Below, in pieces: positions 48,195-60,420 of a stretch of DNA of 64,000 bases. Within the stretch, counting starts at the first letter, position 1. Every line of letters begins with the position of its first letter. Position numbers and translations under genes: made by a program. Below the pieces are notes generated by a model. The model saw nothing but the letters and a program-made list of their open reading frames with translations. It did not search any database and had not been told where the DNA came from. Source of the stretch: Annona cherimola. Taxonomy: Eukaryota > Streptophyta > Magnoliopsida > Magnoliales > Annonaceae. The stretch lies in assembly GCA_030490835.1 (NCBI GenBank), contig CM059972.1, positions 39,101,452 to 39,165,451 on the forward strand, written 5' to 3'.

Positions 48195-48473
48195 CGCATT
48201 CGGCCGTCTTTCCTCCTTTTCTTCTCTTCTCCTTCCTTCCTTCCTCATTTCCCTCCGGCCTCTCTACTTCTTTTCTTTCTCCCTCTCCGGCGACAGTCTT
48301 CCTCTCCGGCAATTTCGATCTCCCTTGTCTCCGGCAAACCGACTCTCTCTCCCTCACTTCCTCTCTCACTTTTCTCTCACTCTCCCTCTGTTTCTATCCC
48401 TCTCAAACTCTCTCTCACTGACATTCCCTCTCAGATTCCCAAAGCTCCAAAATCCCTAAACTCCAAGCTCCAA
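48195..48473 (+). promoter_or_regulatory. CT-rich leader before the env-like ORF
   Basis: About 250 bp of strongly pyrimidine-rich sequence (CTTCCTTCCTTCC, CTCTCTCTCCCTC, repeated CTCCGGCGA/CTCCGGCAA) ending CTCCAAATGGCACC at the start codon. It resembles the 5' untranslated leaders of plant host genes and is unlike the rest of the element. It could be a captured host leader or a promoter Y-patch. An open frame across it (48040-48459) is low-complexity and not believed to be a protein. Confidence 0.55.
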
Positions 48474-49876
48474 ATGGCACCAAAGAAAGCTGTATCAAAA
48501 CCATACCCCAAACGGGTTCCCACACAACTACAACCTTCATCTCACACAAAAGAAGTTCCTAGAAGAACTAGGACTCCATCAAAAAGAGCTAGAGAGGAAC
48601 CATCAACTTCGACGGGTAAACGGGTTCGATTCCAAACCACTACTCAATCATCTGATCAAGCACCCAGGTCGGAAAGTCAACAACAAACCTCACAGAGCAC
48701 ACAATCCGGGACAAGCAAAAGGGGCACTGCGGCTGGGAAAGCCCAAGTATTGAAGATGCCCACTACCTACTTCAAAACCGAGCTCCAACATAGCCGTTTT
48801 TACAAAAAGTTCTACGAACGGAAGGTATTCATACCCAAGATTATAGATTTTAATTTCTTGAAAGAATATGGATCCGACATAGAAGATCTATTAGATTTTC
48901 AAGGATGGACCAATTTGTTAAAGGAAGACGAAAGGGTCTATCCAGATCTTACTCGAATGTTTTATTATCTATGGGATGAAGAATACTATGGAACCTTCGT
49001 CAAAGGAGTAGAAATGGATCTTGGAATCGGGATAATTGCAGGTCCGACTGAAGTAATGAGTCATTTAGGACACATACTTGGAGTCCCGTATGAGGATGAG
49101 CCTATTCCAGAAGACCTCACTTTGGATCAAATGTATAATCAGCTCACCCGGAGCAACAAGTACCATCCAGGAAGGATAACCCACGAGGAGTCCTCCCTTA
49201 TGGCACATGGATCACAAAGATTCTTGAATTCTTCAAAGTGGATATTGAAGGCGAGCCTTTCGAAGTGCTCAAATCCACAAATGCCATAAATAAAGCACTA
49301 ATCCAAAGAATGAAGATCAATCTGCTTGAACTAAGGCATGAAGCTTCAGAAGAAGAGCGAGAAGACAATGCACAAGCTGAGGGGGAGCAACCTCCCGCGG
49401 CACCACCTGCTCAAGAGGAGCCAGCATCTCCCATATCGCACGGATCCTACTCTCCACAAGGGTCCGCTGCACGTGAACGGGTGCCTCCAACCTCATCTGA
49501 GGAGGTCACTCTAAAAGATTTGCGAGATGAAATCGTTGCCGTCCGTGAAGAAATGGGTCACCAAGAAGACCGGCTGACGAGTCTTGTGACCGAAGTGTTG
49601 GCGGCAATCAATAATATGCATTCCCGACAAGATCGAATCGATCGGGAATTGCGTACCATCCGATATCATCTCGCCTCCGGCCGTCACAAGAAGCGACCCA
49701 TGCCTGAACTTGATCCCTTCGAATCGGGTTCAGTTCATCGCGAGCCTTCTCCTGCACCCGTTTCCTCCTACTACTCATCCGCCCATGTCCGTCCCATCAA
49801 ACCAACTCAATCTATCTACCCCATTTCCCAATTTCAATTTACCAAGTCTTTGGTAATTGACAAATTTTTTGAGTGA
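48474..49876 (+). pseudogene. Env-position ORF of element S, with one frameshift
   Basis: The first frame (48474 to about 49195) has a basic Pro/Ser/Arg/Gln-rich N-terminus including KRAREEPSTSTGKRVRF, then a globular part (FYKKFYERKVFIPKIIDF, YPDLTRMFYYLWDEEY, MSHLGHILGVPYEDEP) that looks like the putative plant transposon protein domain (PF20167 style). Around 49190-49200 the frame shifts; the second frame begins near GTWITKILEFFKVDIEGEP and runs to 49876, with an acidic Pro-rich linker and a coiled coil (LKDLRDEIVAVREEMGHQED, then a further heptad stretch). I see no signal peptide or membrane segment, so env is by position only. Function unknown. Confidence 0.8.
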
Positions 49877-49881
49877 TTGAC

Positions 49882-49899
49882 AAAAATGGGGAGAAAAGA
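49882..49899 (+). promoter_or_regulatory. Additional polypurine-like tract
   Basis: AAAAATGGGGAGAAAAGA, about 350 bp before the 3' LTR, resembling the true tract. Multiple polypurine tracts are a described feature of Sireviruses. Confidence 0.6.
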
Positions 49900-50235
49900 T
49901 AGGTTTGAGCATTTTCTTTTTGGGTTGGGTAATTTGTATAGGTTTCATTTTTGTTTTACATTGTATTTTGAAACTTGATACATATATGAAAGTTGTGTTA
50001 TACTTGCAATGATTAATATGCTTGAATGATATGAATGATACGAAAGTAATGCTTGAATGATATGAATGATATGAAAGTAATGCTCTGAATATATTTTTTT
50101 ATGATAATGGTTTGAAAAGCTTTGAACTATATGGTTGAAAGTACCTAGGACAATGCTCTGTTTTTCAAACAAATATATATGAACATGATTAATGTGTTGA
50201 AAGGTATCAACTCAAATGTAGTTTTTTCAATCATC

Positions 50236-50249
50236 AAAAAGGGGGAGAT
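50236..50249 (+). promoter_or_regulatory. Polypurine tract of element S
   Basis: AAAAAGGGGGAGAT directly before the 3' LTR; primes plus-strand DNA synthesis. The 49900-50235 stretch before it is A+T-rich, non-coding and contains short ATGATATGAATGATA direct repeats. Confidence 0.9.
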
Positions 50250-51860
50250 TGTTGGAAACAATGTTCCAAACAAAACAAATTGACCAAAGCATAAGTTTTG
50301 ATGATTAAACAAAGACTAATTTGAGTATATAAAGTGTACTAATGAGTTTGCCAAGTGTTTAAGGAAAACAAAGAAGTCAAGTCGATTACCAAGTCGACTT
50401 GGACTTCGACTTGGGGTGAAGTCGATACCTAAGTCGACTTCACAAGCGACTTCAAATGGCAAAAGGTGGATAGCATTGAAAATAGAAAACAAGCAAGTGA
50501 AGTCGCAGGCCAAGTCGACTCCAGGTGCGACTTAGGAAACCAAGTCGCAGACGAAGTCGACTCCAGCATCGACTTCAAGTATTCAGAGTTGAAAAAGTGG
50601 AAACGAACATGACGAAGTCGCAGGCGAAGTCGACTCAAGGTGCAACTTGGGCGAAGTCGCAGACGAGGTCGACTTCAACTTCGACTTGAGGAGTTCAGAC
50701 TTGAAGATTGAAGTTTCAAGCTTATTCCAAGGATCCATTTTGACTTTATCAAATCCAAATAAGATGCAAAGTTCATTCTCAAATAGCAACTGAAGTTTCT
50801 TGAAGATCAAAAGCTAAGATTCATATTCAAAGTTCAAATCAAGTCTATCAAGTCCAAAGCTAATCTTCAAGCTTATTTCAAATGAAGCAATACCCAAAGT
50901 CATGAAGACCATTTTTACAAAGTTCAAGCCAGTTCGAGAAGATCAAGGTGTTTTTGCAAAAGACCACGCCAAGTCGCAACCCAAGTCGACTCCAGGATAG
51001 ACTTGAGTTGAAGACTGAAGGCCAAGTTGACCCAGACTCGGACTTGGAAATCTGAAGAACTGGAGTCGCACACAAGGTCGACTCCAGGTGCGACTTGGAA
51101 GCCAAGTCGCAGGCCGAGTCGACTCCACATGCGACTTGGGTCACAACGGTCGGAATTTATTTGAACGTTGGCGCATTAAATGCGCGCCACCTACCCCCTA
51201 ACGTTCGGATTCCCTCCAAAATTATAAATAGCATTCAAGGTGGACGAGGGAAGAAGCTGAGAATCATTAAGTGTGATTAACTACTACATTCAAGAGCTCA
51301 AAAGAGATCAAGCCACTCAAAGAAGAAGAACTCTACTTCAAACTGCAAGAGCTTCATTTCAGAATCTTCAAAGCCAACTCTTCAAGTTCTTCTCTGCGCC
51401 TAATTGTTGCTACACATCTGTAAAGTGTAGATTTCCTTGTTGTTTCATTTATTTGTGTTTGAACTTGATCTAGTTTGAGGAACTAGGATCAAGTGTATGC
51501 TAAGTAGTGTGTGATTGGAGTGAGACTCATCACCTACTTGAGCAGTGTGTTATATGCCCCCTAGAGCTTGAATCTAGAAGAGAGCAGTGGCTGTAATTGT
51601 ATTGAGAGAATACAATAGTGGAACCCAAGTCACAAGGAGTGTGAGCTTGGAAGAGTGGAGTAGGGAGGTTGCCCGAACCACTATAAAAATCTTGTGTGTT
51701 TGATTTATTTATCTGCTCTCTACATTATATTGCTTTCCATTTCGATTCTTCATTAAGGGGACTGGATTAATCCGGGGTTAAGTTTCTGTTTAAGTTATAA
51801 ATTTTAAATACCCAATTCACCCCTCCCCTCTTGGGTTTTGCCATTAACTCGGGACCAACA
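50250..51860 (+). repeat. 3' LTR of element S
   Basis: 1611 bp, near-identical to the 5' LTR. The differences I could see are about 17 substitutions, many in or near CG sites of the palindrome array, plus one inserted A near 51403. Followed by GTTTC, the target duplication. Confidence 0.95.
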
Positions 51861-54800
51861 GTTTCAATTTCCATCAAATGCTTTTTTAGGTCATTATTCC
51901 ATTTGAGAAATACACATATGATATCATAAATTTCTATATTTAATCATAATATGATAATTCATACCTTATCATTTGACCGTAAATTTTTTTTCACCATTCA
52001 TAATCCTAAAACATAACATAATCCTTATACAATATTAAACCACAATTTAATGTCGCCATTCATACAACCATACAATTTATAAATCCATACATAGGTAACT
52101 TATAGAAATTCATATATTCTTAAATCTCCACCTATGCTCTTTGCATGGTGTTTCCTTTCACTTGTCTTTAGGATTTGGAAAATAAAATTATGAGTCGAAA
52201 CTCAATAAGCAAGCTGTAAGGTTTTCAGGTAATTCATTTTTATTTAAAATAACTTGGAAAGCCATATTATACCCACTCAAGGGTATATCATGAAAACATG
52301 CTTCTTATACCCGTCTAGGGTATATCATAAATAATGCAATACATTATTTGAAACCATGACATTCTTTGGATAGAAGCTTGCTAGGCAACCATCCACCTTC
52401 ATCCTTTCTCCCATTCCAGGGAGGCGCCGCTGGCCCGAGGCCTATCTTAGCGACTTGGCCACACCAAAGGGGACATTCGGCCGTTTACACCTTTAAGGTG
52501 GACCTCATTCTTTGTGCACATGCTTCATTTCATAAACATGATCTTTGACATGCTAGCATGATTTTTTTTCATTCATAAATCCATGATTCATCATTTGTCA
52601 TAAGTAATTGCAAAACAGTAAGCAATTTATTTATCATATTGGAAATATCATTTCAATACACATTTATATAAAGGAATGTCCATCTTTAAACAACTTAGAA
52701 AGGATTTAAAACATACATTTTTTAAATCATTCAAACATTTAGAACATCATTTATAAGCATTTGATCATATTTTGATAAATCAAAAGCATTTGGAAAATTG
52801 CTTGCTTACCTCGTTACTTAGCCTTCCATGTCACTTTTCTCTTTGCCTTTGCCTATACATAAAAATAACATTTCATTCATAACAAATTCATTTGCTTGCA
52901 TTCACTTAGTTTTCCAATCCCATAATCCATTTCACACATAACCAACTTGAATTTCAAGTCGGACATACATACACAATCATTCACTTCTGCATCATACCAT
53001 CCATTCCATATTTCATTTTAAACTCATATTTAGGGTAAACACATAATAATCATTCATTAATCAACATATAGGGATTTATATCTCTCATTTATCATTTTTC
53101 ATCCATTTTTCATTTTTCCTACGTCAATGCTCATTTTAAGCACATAATTGACGTTTTAAGCTTCATAAATTAATCTCAAATTTTGAGATTATCAAAATTC
53201 ATTCATACAGAAACATACTTATGCATTTCATCACATATTCATGCATTTTTGTATTTTAGCAATTCCACATGAGTCATATATCATCCATTCATATATATGT
53301 TCTACATACGTTCAACATACAACACATATATGATGTGTTTCTTAAAATTTCTTAACAAAGCAACTTACATCCATTTTCAACATCATTAAACCCTTTAATT
53401 AACATATACTTTAGTGTTTAATTTCAAATTTTTAATCCATTTATCGCTGAGTTCCAAAACAGCCATGTAAGGACCCGTTTTTCATCCTTCGAACGCCTCT
53501 TTCAAGACTTAAATCTTAACAGATTTTTAAGTCATAATTTCAAGAAACCAAACATGATTTTCTTAACCCAAAATTATGGTATTAGCACATATTTAAAATC
53601 CATAATTCATTTTCTTCCATAATAGCAACATTTTAAGCATGTAGGGTATCCATTTTGACCCTGTTTTGATGTGTCCAAACATAAGTCCTTAAAAAATAGT
53701 TTTAGAGCAAATATTTCTAAGATATATTGGACACTCAAGGTACCTTAATCCTAGGGTAATTTTCCCTTCATAACATCTATAAATCATTTGTTTACAAACA
53801 GATCCAAAAATCACATGTAAAGTACCTGTTTTGGCCCCCATTTGGACGTTCCATATACCTTAAAAAATCAGATCTAGGGAAAACTCATCCAACCCACTTA
53901 GGAATTCCAAAGGGTCCTTAATTTAGGGTACTTTACTCTACAATTCATCCATAAATCATTTAAGAACTTCTTTGTATCATTTTTAACTCAAAAATGGAAA
54001 ATCGGGTATTACATGAAACCCTAGATTCCATTTTTGCTAAAATCATTAACAAATGCTCAAATCAAATATGTAATTAAAAAGAACATGAATTAAATCCAAA
54101 TAATCATGCTTTAATTATACAGCAACTTGGTTTAGGGTTTTGAGAAATTTCAAGTTAGATTTCTTCTCAAAATTCAACCCTAACTTCCCATTTCACCATC
54201 TTGAACTCTTGATTTCATCTAAATCTTTAAAAAATCATTCAATACCCTTATCAAGGCATAATAACTCATCCTTTAAGAGTTATTTATGAACCATATTCAT
54301 GGCTCGTGATTTGAGATAAGAAACTTAGGTTTCAAGAATCCAAAACTTAATCCATACTTACTTGATTCTAGGAAACCTTGAATCCAAACTTTCCTAAATT
54401 GGTTTCTCCTCTTTCCTTCCTTCTTTTACTCCTTTTTCTTCTTCTTTTTCTTCCCCTTGGTTGTGCTTGCTACTGCCCCTTTGGAGATATTTTCTCCCTT
54501 TGAGAATTCTCTCTCAAAATGGACGTTTCATGTGGTGCTCCTCCCCCCTTTAAACTTGCTGATTTTTTCCCATCTTGTGGGGCCCATTTTGACACATCAT
54601 AGATAGGGTATTTTAATTCCATATTATCCCTTGATGACTTGGCTAATTTATATCTAAGTAAAATACCCATTTTCCATTAATCAAAAATCATCAAAATCCA
54701 CTCAAACCAATGCAACCAAGCTGTCCACTAGGTGACGCCCTTTGTAGCTGCTGTCTTTGGAATTTTTGTGCCTGATTTTCCACTTAATTTAATGCCTCAT

Positions 54801-55698
54801 TAGTTCCCCTAGGTGTTAGGCTACTTATACATGAATTTTAGGATTTTTAAAAATCCAATTTTCATGCCCAACTTGCCCTTGGACGTTCCCTTGGTTGTCA
54901 CATAATCTATGCCTCCATTTAGCTACATATTAGGTATTAAAACCAAGCATTTAAGCCTTGAATTTTTTCATGGATTTGACTATTAAAAAAATCCTCAAAA
55001 TCCATCTCCATTCACCTTCATTTGACACCTTGCATAGCATTAAACCAAGTCATTTAACTCACTTGCTTTAACATAAATGCTATGGTAGTCTAGGGTGCAA
55101 AAAGTCAATGCTAGGCACCTTTTTCCAATTAAGCAATTTTCCATGATAATTAGCTTAATCCAGTACATTCTTACCATATATTTCATAATTTTATTCAATC
55201 ATTTCAAATTTCATCTCAAACCAACATTTTTACGTCAAGTTATGAACCTTTGAAAATAACCTTCGAGTGTGAGATTAATAATAAATAATTATTACCTCGA
55301 TGTCATCACTTTTTCCTTAATCCAATTCACTCATAAGGTTGAGCCCAAAATCATGAGGTTACCTTTCAAATTTCATCTCATTTTGCCTTATAGGCGTCGA
55401 GTTATGAATTTTCAACAATTTTCTAACCTAATTCCATAATTTCCATTTTAATCTCCATTAATTAAGTCATGAAAATTAAAATAAATATTATTGCCACATT
55501 AGCATATTCTAATCCTCGTTAAGCCCCTTTAGTCATCTTGACCCACATTTGGCTTTGGCGATTAGTCTTAATCACCATTCTTAATTGCAAACCCTAATTG
55601 CAAAATATCATTAATTTATAAAAATTATAAATCATCCATAACTCATTTAAATAATACATGTATCATATTTATAGACCACCTTAGGTCTGGGTATCATA
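51861..55698 (-). repeat. Gypsy LTR G, right part
   Basis: Continues G after element S; contains GAGTCGAAACTCAATAAGC (about 52191) and the GCGACTTGGCC and GGACGTTCC blocks typical of the superfamily. It ends TCTGGGTATCATA at 55698, matching the inverted start of LTR E (TGTGATACCTAGA) with a decayed last dinucleotide. With the left end, G is about 4.0 kb. The two outer flanks are unrelated (copia fragment on the left, non-copia on the right) and show no target duplication. Confidence 0.85.
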
Positions 55699-56280
55699 AT
55701 GAGAGATTGGGAAAGGGAAAGAGAGAAATGGAGGAGAAATGACGAAGGAACGGAAGGGAAATGGGGGTGCTAGGGTTTCGAGAGGAGAAGAAGGGAGAAA
55801 CTCAGCGCCAGAGCCCGGGGTTAAGGTTTTAACCCTAAACCGAGCTATTTAGGCTTGTCCAAGTTGCGCTACCCATGAAGTGGCGACGGGGCGCCGATGG
55901 TGCGACGCTCAGGCGCCAACTTGCTGCCTCCGAAAAATCCGAGATTCATCTCACAGCACTAGGGCGCAGAGTTGGGGCGTTGCGGCACCAATGCATTTCT
56001 TTCTCCAATTTGATCTGGCCACCAACATACTTCATTGCTTTCCCATACTTGAACATTTGGTGCTTTGAGTGAATTCACTTGTCCTTTCTTTCTTGGCATA
56101 CCATGATCTTGAGCTCTTCAACTCGAAGGGTTCACTTTTGTTTTTAAAAAAATCATAACAATTCACTAACCGATTGAATAGGAGTTGCGTACTTGATTGG
56201 CCCAAATAATTTTCAAGTTTCTATGCTTCAAGGCACATAAGATAGATCATAAATCCATGCCTCGGAACAAAAATAAAAAA
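55699..56280. other. Orphan segment with GGCGCC motifs and a purine-rich stretch
   Basis: 55700-55800 is purine-rich on the plus strand, so the minus strand is a CT-rich leader-like stretch ending near GAAACCCTAGCACC. 55890-56000 has GGGGCGCCGATGG and CAGGCGCCAAC, similar to palindromes in the Athila-like LTRs. It adjoins the integrase end of L and may be its pol-to-accessory spacer, truncated by LTR G. Overlapping short open frames at 55875-56072 are not convincing genes. Confidence 0.4.
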
Positions 56281-57739
56281 GAATAATAGGTTGCCTCCCA
56301 TTCAACACTAAATTTAGTGTCCTCAGCTCGAAATTCCATATTTTAATGGATCTTCCAACAGCACCACCTCCTTGCACTGCTGTAGATCTTCCCCTAGATA
56401 GAATTTCAATCTTTGCCCATTCACCATGAAACTACCATTTGATTTTTCATTGTATACTTCCACTGCCCCATGATCCATTGATTTTATCATGATAAATGGC
56501 CCCAACCATCGCGACTTGAATTTTCTTGGAAAAAACTTTAATCTAGAATTGAAAAGCAGGACTTTTTGGCCTAGTTCAAATTGCCTTGGCAGGATTTTTT
56601 TATCATGCCATTTCTTCACTTTCTCTTTATAGATCTTAGCATTTTCATAGGCACGCATCCTGAATTCATCCAACTTATTAAGCTGCAAAAGTCTTCATTC
56701 ACCCGCTCGTTGCATATCCAAATTTAGTTTCTTGATTGCCCAATATGAATTATGCTCCAATTCAAGTGGTAAATGGCAAACCTTACTATGTACCAGCTGA
56801 TAAGGAGACATTCCAAGCTGAGTTTTGTAAGCAGTTCGATATGCCTACGAAGCGTCATCTAACTTGAGGGACCAGTCTTTGCGAGAAGGCCCAATTGTTT
56901 TCTCTAGGATTTGTTTCAATTATCTGTTGGCCAGCTCGACTTGTCCGTTGGCTTGTGGATGATATGTTGTCGTCACCCTGTGGCGTACTCCATACTTACT
57001 CAAGATCGCCATGAATTGCCTGTTGCAGAAGTGTGAACCTCTATCACTAATAATCATCCGCGGTGTACCGCAACAAGTAAATTATTCTTTTTGACAAATT
57101 TAAGAACCGTTTTAGCATCACCCGCTGGAGTTGGTATTGCTTCAACCCATTTAGATACATAGTCAACCACAACCAAAATAAATTGATTGTCAAAAGAAGG
57201 GATGAAGGGTCCCATGAAGTTGATACCCCATACATCAAATATTTCTACTTCAATGACATTAGTGAGCGACATTTCATGTCTTTCCGTGATATTTCCCATA
57301 TGCTGGCATTGATCACACCGCTTGATAAATAAATGAGCATCTTTAAACAAAGATGGCCAATAAAATCCAGACTAAAGTACTTTTGCTGTAGTTTTATCCC
57401 CTCGGAAGTGGCCCCCATAAGGTGATGAATGGAAGCTTTGCAAAATTTTTTTTATCTCACATTCAAGAATGCATCTTCTATACAACTGATCCGGGCATTG
57501 CTTGAACAACAATGGTTCATCCTAGAAATAAAATTTGACATCATGGAGAAATTTCTTCCTTTGGTGAGAATTCATCTTCGGAGGCAATATACCACTGACA
57601 ATATAGTTTACGAAATCTGCTACCATAGTGGACTGCCTTGGGAGATTGAAAATAACTACTCATTCGGGAACACTTCTCGGATTTGTTCCATGTCGTGGAA
57701 CTGCTGGCTTCTCTTGAGGCAGGATAGGTGATCAGCTAC
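56281..57739 (-). pseudogene. int: Athila-like RNase H end and integrase (L)
   Basis: From the 57739 end: VADHLSCL (end of RNase H), REVFPNE, then the integrase zinc region SLFKDAHLFIKRCDQCQHMGN and core WGINFMGPFIPSF, where the first catalytic Asp of the family (WGIDF in element J) is Asn. VDYVSKWVEAIPTPAGDAK follows. The C-terminal domain is open at 56323-56688: KWHDKKILPRQFELGQKVLL, FKSRWLGPFIMIKS, VNGQRLKFYLGED. Several stops and frame changes lie between. The 5' part of pol is cut off exactly where LTR K ends, so K is inserted in L. Confidence 0.88.
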
Positions 57740-59236
57740 TGACGAGCTGCGTATATGTCTAATTAAAATGCTCGTTTTAATGCAAGTATACGTGCCGATC
57801 AAGTAATAAATAGTGAGTTAAGTATCGTTCCCATGAGGATATGGTCTAACTAGGATTATTAATTAGTACAGTTGCTTTTAGTGAATAGAAAGGGATTTCA
57901 TAATTGAGGTTAAAAAATACGAAATACGTAAAAGAATGGAGAAGAGTTTAACGGAATAGCGGGAATATTAAAAAGGAATCATCAAATGGGGATGACGGAT
58001 GGGATAGTCGGGAATCCTTGAATCTAAACTATATCGAATTGGTTCTTTTTCTTTAGATTGTACAAGAATTTTCTAGTCCAAGTTCACTAATCTTTATATA
58101 TATCTTCCAACACATATAAAGCTAATTACACAACACTCAATTGCTATGTTCCCATGCAATTGAATGAAATGGAATTGATAGATGTATAACCTGTTCATGA
58201 CTATATAGGGTTTAACGGTACATTCCTATCCATTAAACAACTTCTGTTAACAAAAGAAAAAACATATGCCCTACATGTGGATCTGACAGGGATTTTTCTT
58301 TTTCAAGGATGAATCCTGCAATTAAATCAACTTACAAGGTAGCTAATCTTGTAAAAAGCATTAGACAACATATGCAAGGGTAAATCCACACAACACAATC
58401 ATATCAAAATCAAATATTCATTTCTGAATCGTAAAGAACCAAACAATATAGTCAGATATCAATTCATCTGAACTTCCTATATATGGGAATTTATCTCAAA
58501 GACATGGCATCAACACCCATTACATCCAAGATGAAAGTATTCCAAGAAAACAGAGAAAAGGAAAGAGAATGAGAAAAAGAAAAACTGAATCTTGTGAGCT
58601 TCCACCAACAAGATCGGATTTCTTCTTCGGATGCGCTGGAAATGTGGTCCTTTTCCTCCTCTATGCGGCTGCTCTGTCGGCTCTCTCTCCCTCGCATGAA
58701 TCCCTAGGTGTCTTTTTAATTCTATTAGTCCGTACGACACACGTGCGGATTCGTCGTGGCGCCTAGGCACCCCAAGCCGGCACCTGGGTGCCAACTCCCT
58801 GGATTCTGTGTGACTTAGAAACTTTTCGAGATGCCTCTGCATGCTAGTGAAGTGGCACCTAGGCACCCCAAGCCGACGCCTGGGCACCAACTCACTGGAA
58901 GCTTTTTGCCATGTGAGGCGCTAGAACATCTGGCTAAGGCATTTAGGTTGGCGCCTGAGCATCAGCCTGCCTGCTTCTTCACTTGGCTAGTTCTTCATTC
59001 GACTCACTCGCACGCCTATAGTTGTCCATCCTTCTTGTAAAATCGACTAAAACTAAATAAATGAACAAAAAATGCTTATTGTATACTAAAAATGCATAGA
59101 AACTACATAACGCTCCTAAAATGCAAAGTGAGTGAAAACTAAGCTAAATGGATGGAAACTAACCACATTCTCTTGGACTAACATGCAAAATTAGCCTGAA
59201 ATGGGCCATGATAACTCGCATTTTCGCGAGTTATCA
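57740..59236 (-). repeat. 3' LTR of element K
   Basis: 1497 bp. On the minus strand it begins with a hairpin (arm TGATAACTCGC, 6-nt loop, complementary arm) and ends CAGCTCGTCA. It matches the LTRs of J throughout (GCATTTTAATTAGACATATA end block, CCTTGTAAGTTGATTTAAT block). GGCACC/GGTGCC and GGCGCC palindromes lie at 58755-58960. Confidence 0.9.
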
Positions 59237-60420
59237 CACCCCCAAACTTAAATGTTGCTAGTCCCCGAGCAACACATGCAAACAAAACAAATAAATGAAT
59301 GAATAAATAAATAAATAAATGAATTTGGACTCTGTCAACTCAACCTAATTCCCATTATACTTCTAACAATCACATCTCTCTATTCAACAAGATCAAGAAT
59401 AATCTTAACTTGAAATATTTCATAAAAAATCATCCATTTCTCATAATAGGGCATGTATTTTCATTTTTCATTCTCGAATCAAGTTACATGTAAATGACGA
59501 TATTTCTAGTGCAAAGTAATAATTCAATCCTGCTAATCTTCCTCTTAATCAAAAGAAACTGGTTAGAAAATCAATACAAAACAGGTAAACTAAGGTTTAA
59601 GCATAATTTCCTGGTCAAAGAACATAATAATAATTCACTAGATCCCATTTTGCCTAACTGCACATTCTTCCCCCCCCCAAACTTATTGCAAGACTCTTTT
59701 CACCATATTTCAAGATATCTGGAGATCTGTTTTTACTTTGGTTTGATTTTTTTTGCTCCCCTCACCATATTTCAGGGTATCAGGGGAGAGTTTTCTTTTT
59801 AAAGCGTTATTACTGTGACTTTCCCTTGCCTTTTTATGTGAACCTTGACATTTGTTGATGCCAAGTCCCGGTTACTTAGCTTAGGTCAATCACCCCCTTT
59901 TATTATTCCGATAACTTGGTAGGGATACTGAACATGCAAGTTAACCCATTTTAGATCTTATTAGAAAAATTTGTGAAATATTATCATTTCTGAGACTATT
60001 AATTCCCTTAAAGCACATGGTTAACATTCGTTTAACTCAGTTCTTATCATATCAATTGGAAAAAATTAGCATGAAATTGAATTAGAACAATGTACTAAGA
60101 AATTCTCTCGATTCATTCACATATCACTTGCAACTTTCTTTTACACATAGTCTTTAGCATGAATTGCCAATGTTTTTATGAAATTAATTTCAAGTTAAAA
60201 TTTTTCTCAACCTTGCACATTTTCCTCAAAATGGATTGAAACAAGATAATTTTCATCAGCAGAGTTTGACATAACATGCAATCTAATTAAAACATGAAAC
60301 ACAAACTTATAATCGAGAATTATACATCCCCCAAACTTGAGGGATGCATCGTCCTCAATGCATGAGACTAAAGGAAACCTACTAAAGAAATACAAAGTGA
60401 AAACTAAATGGAAAGGACTA
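59237..60420 (-). promoter_or_regulatory. 3' non-coding region of element K with polypurine-like tracts
   Basis: On the minus strand AAGTTTGGGGGTG (59237-59249) adjoins the LTR and is the likely polypurine tract. Similar tracts are at about 59668-59684 and 60326-60338. Two CCTGAAATATGGTGAG-like blocks (59756-59790 and 59694-59726) match the twin stem-loops of J; the first has fully complementary CTCCCC/GGGGAG arms. An (AAAT/AATG)n microsatellite is at 59290-59324. Confidence 0.7.

Larger units (their letters stand above)
41467..51860 (+). mobile_element. Sirevirus-type Ty1/copia retrotransposon, nearly complete (element S)
   Basis: A 10,394-bp element with GTTTC at both edges (41462-41466 and 51861-51865), inserted in gypsy LTR G. 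Order: 5' LTR, tRNA-Met primer site, gag with two zinc knuckles, protease-integrase-RT-RNase H, palindromic spacer, CT-rich leader, env-position ORF, polypurine tracts, 3' LTR. Integrase before RT makes it copia; the large gag, extra ORF and repeated polypurine tracts are Sirevirus features. LTRs of 1610 and 1611 bp differ at about 17 positions plus one 1-bp indel by eye, so the insertion is young. Four in-frame TAA codons and one frameshift make it non-autonomous as read. Confidence 0.95.

Noticed and set aside
48040..48459. 139-residue open frame rich in Arg, Ser, Leu and Phe
   Set aside because: Translation of the palindrome array and CT-rich leader; low-complexity and out of phase with the following ORF.
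55875..56072. Two overlapping open frames that might be a host gene exon
   Set aside because: No family resemblance, no splice or codon support, and embedded in transposon debris.
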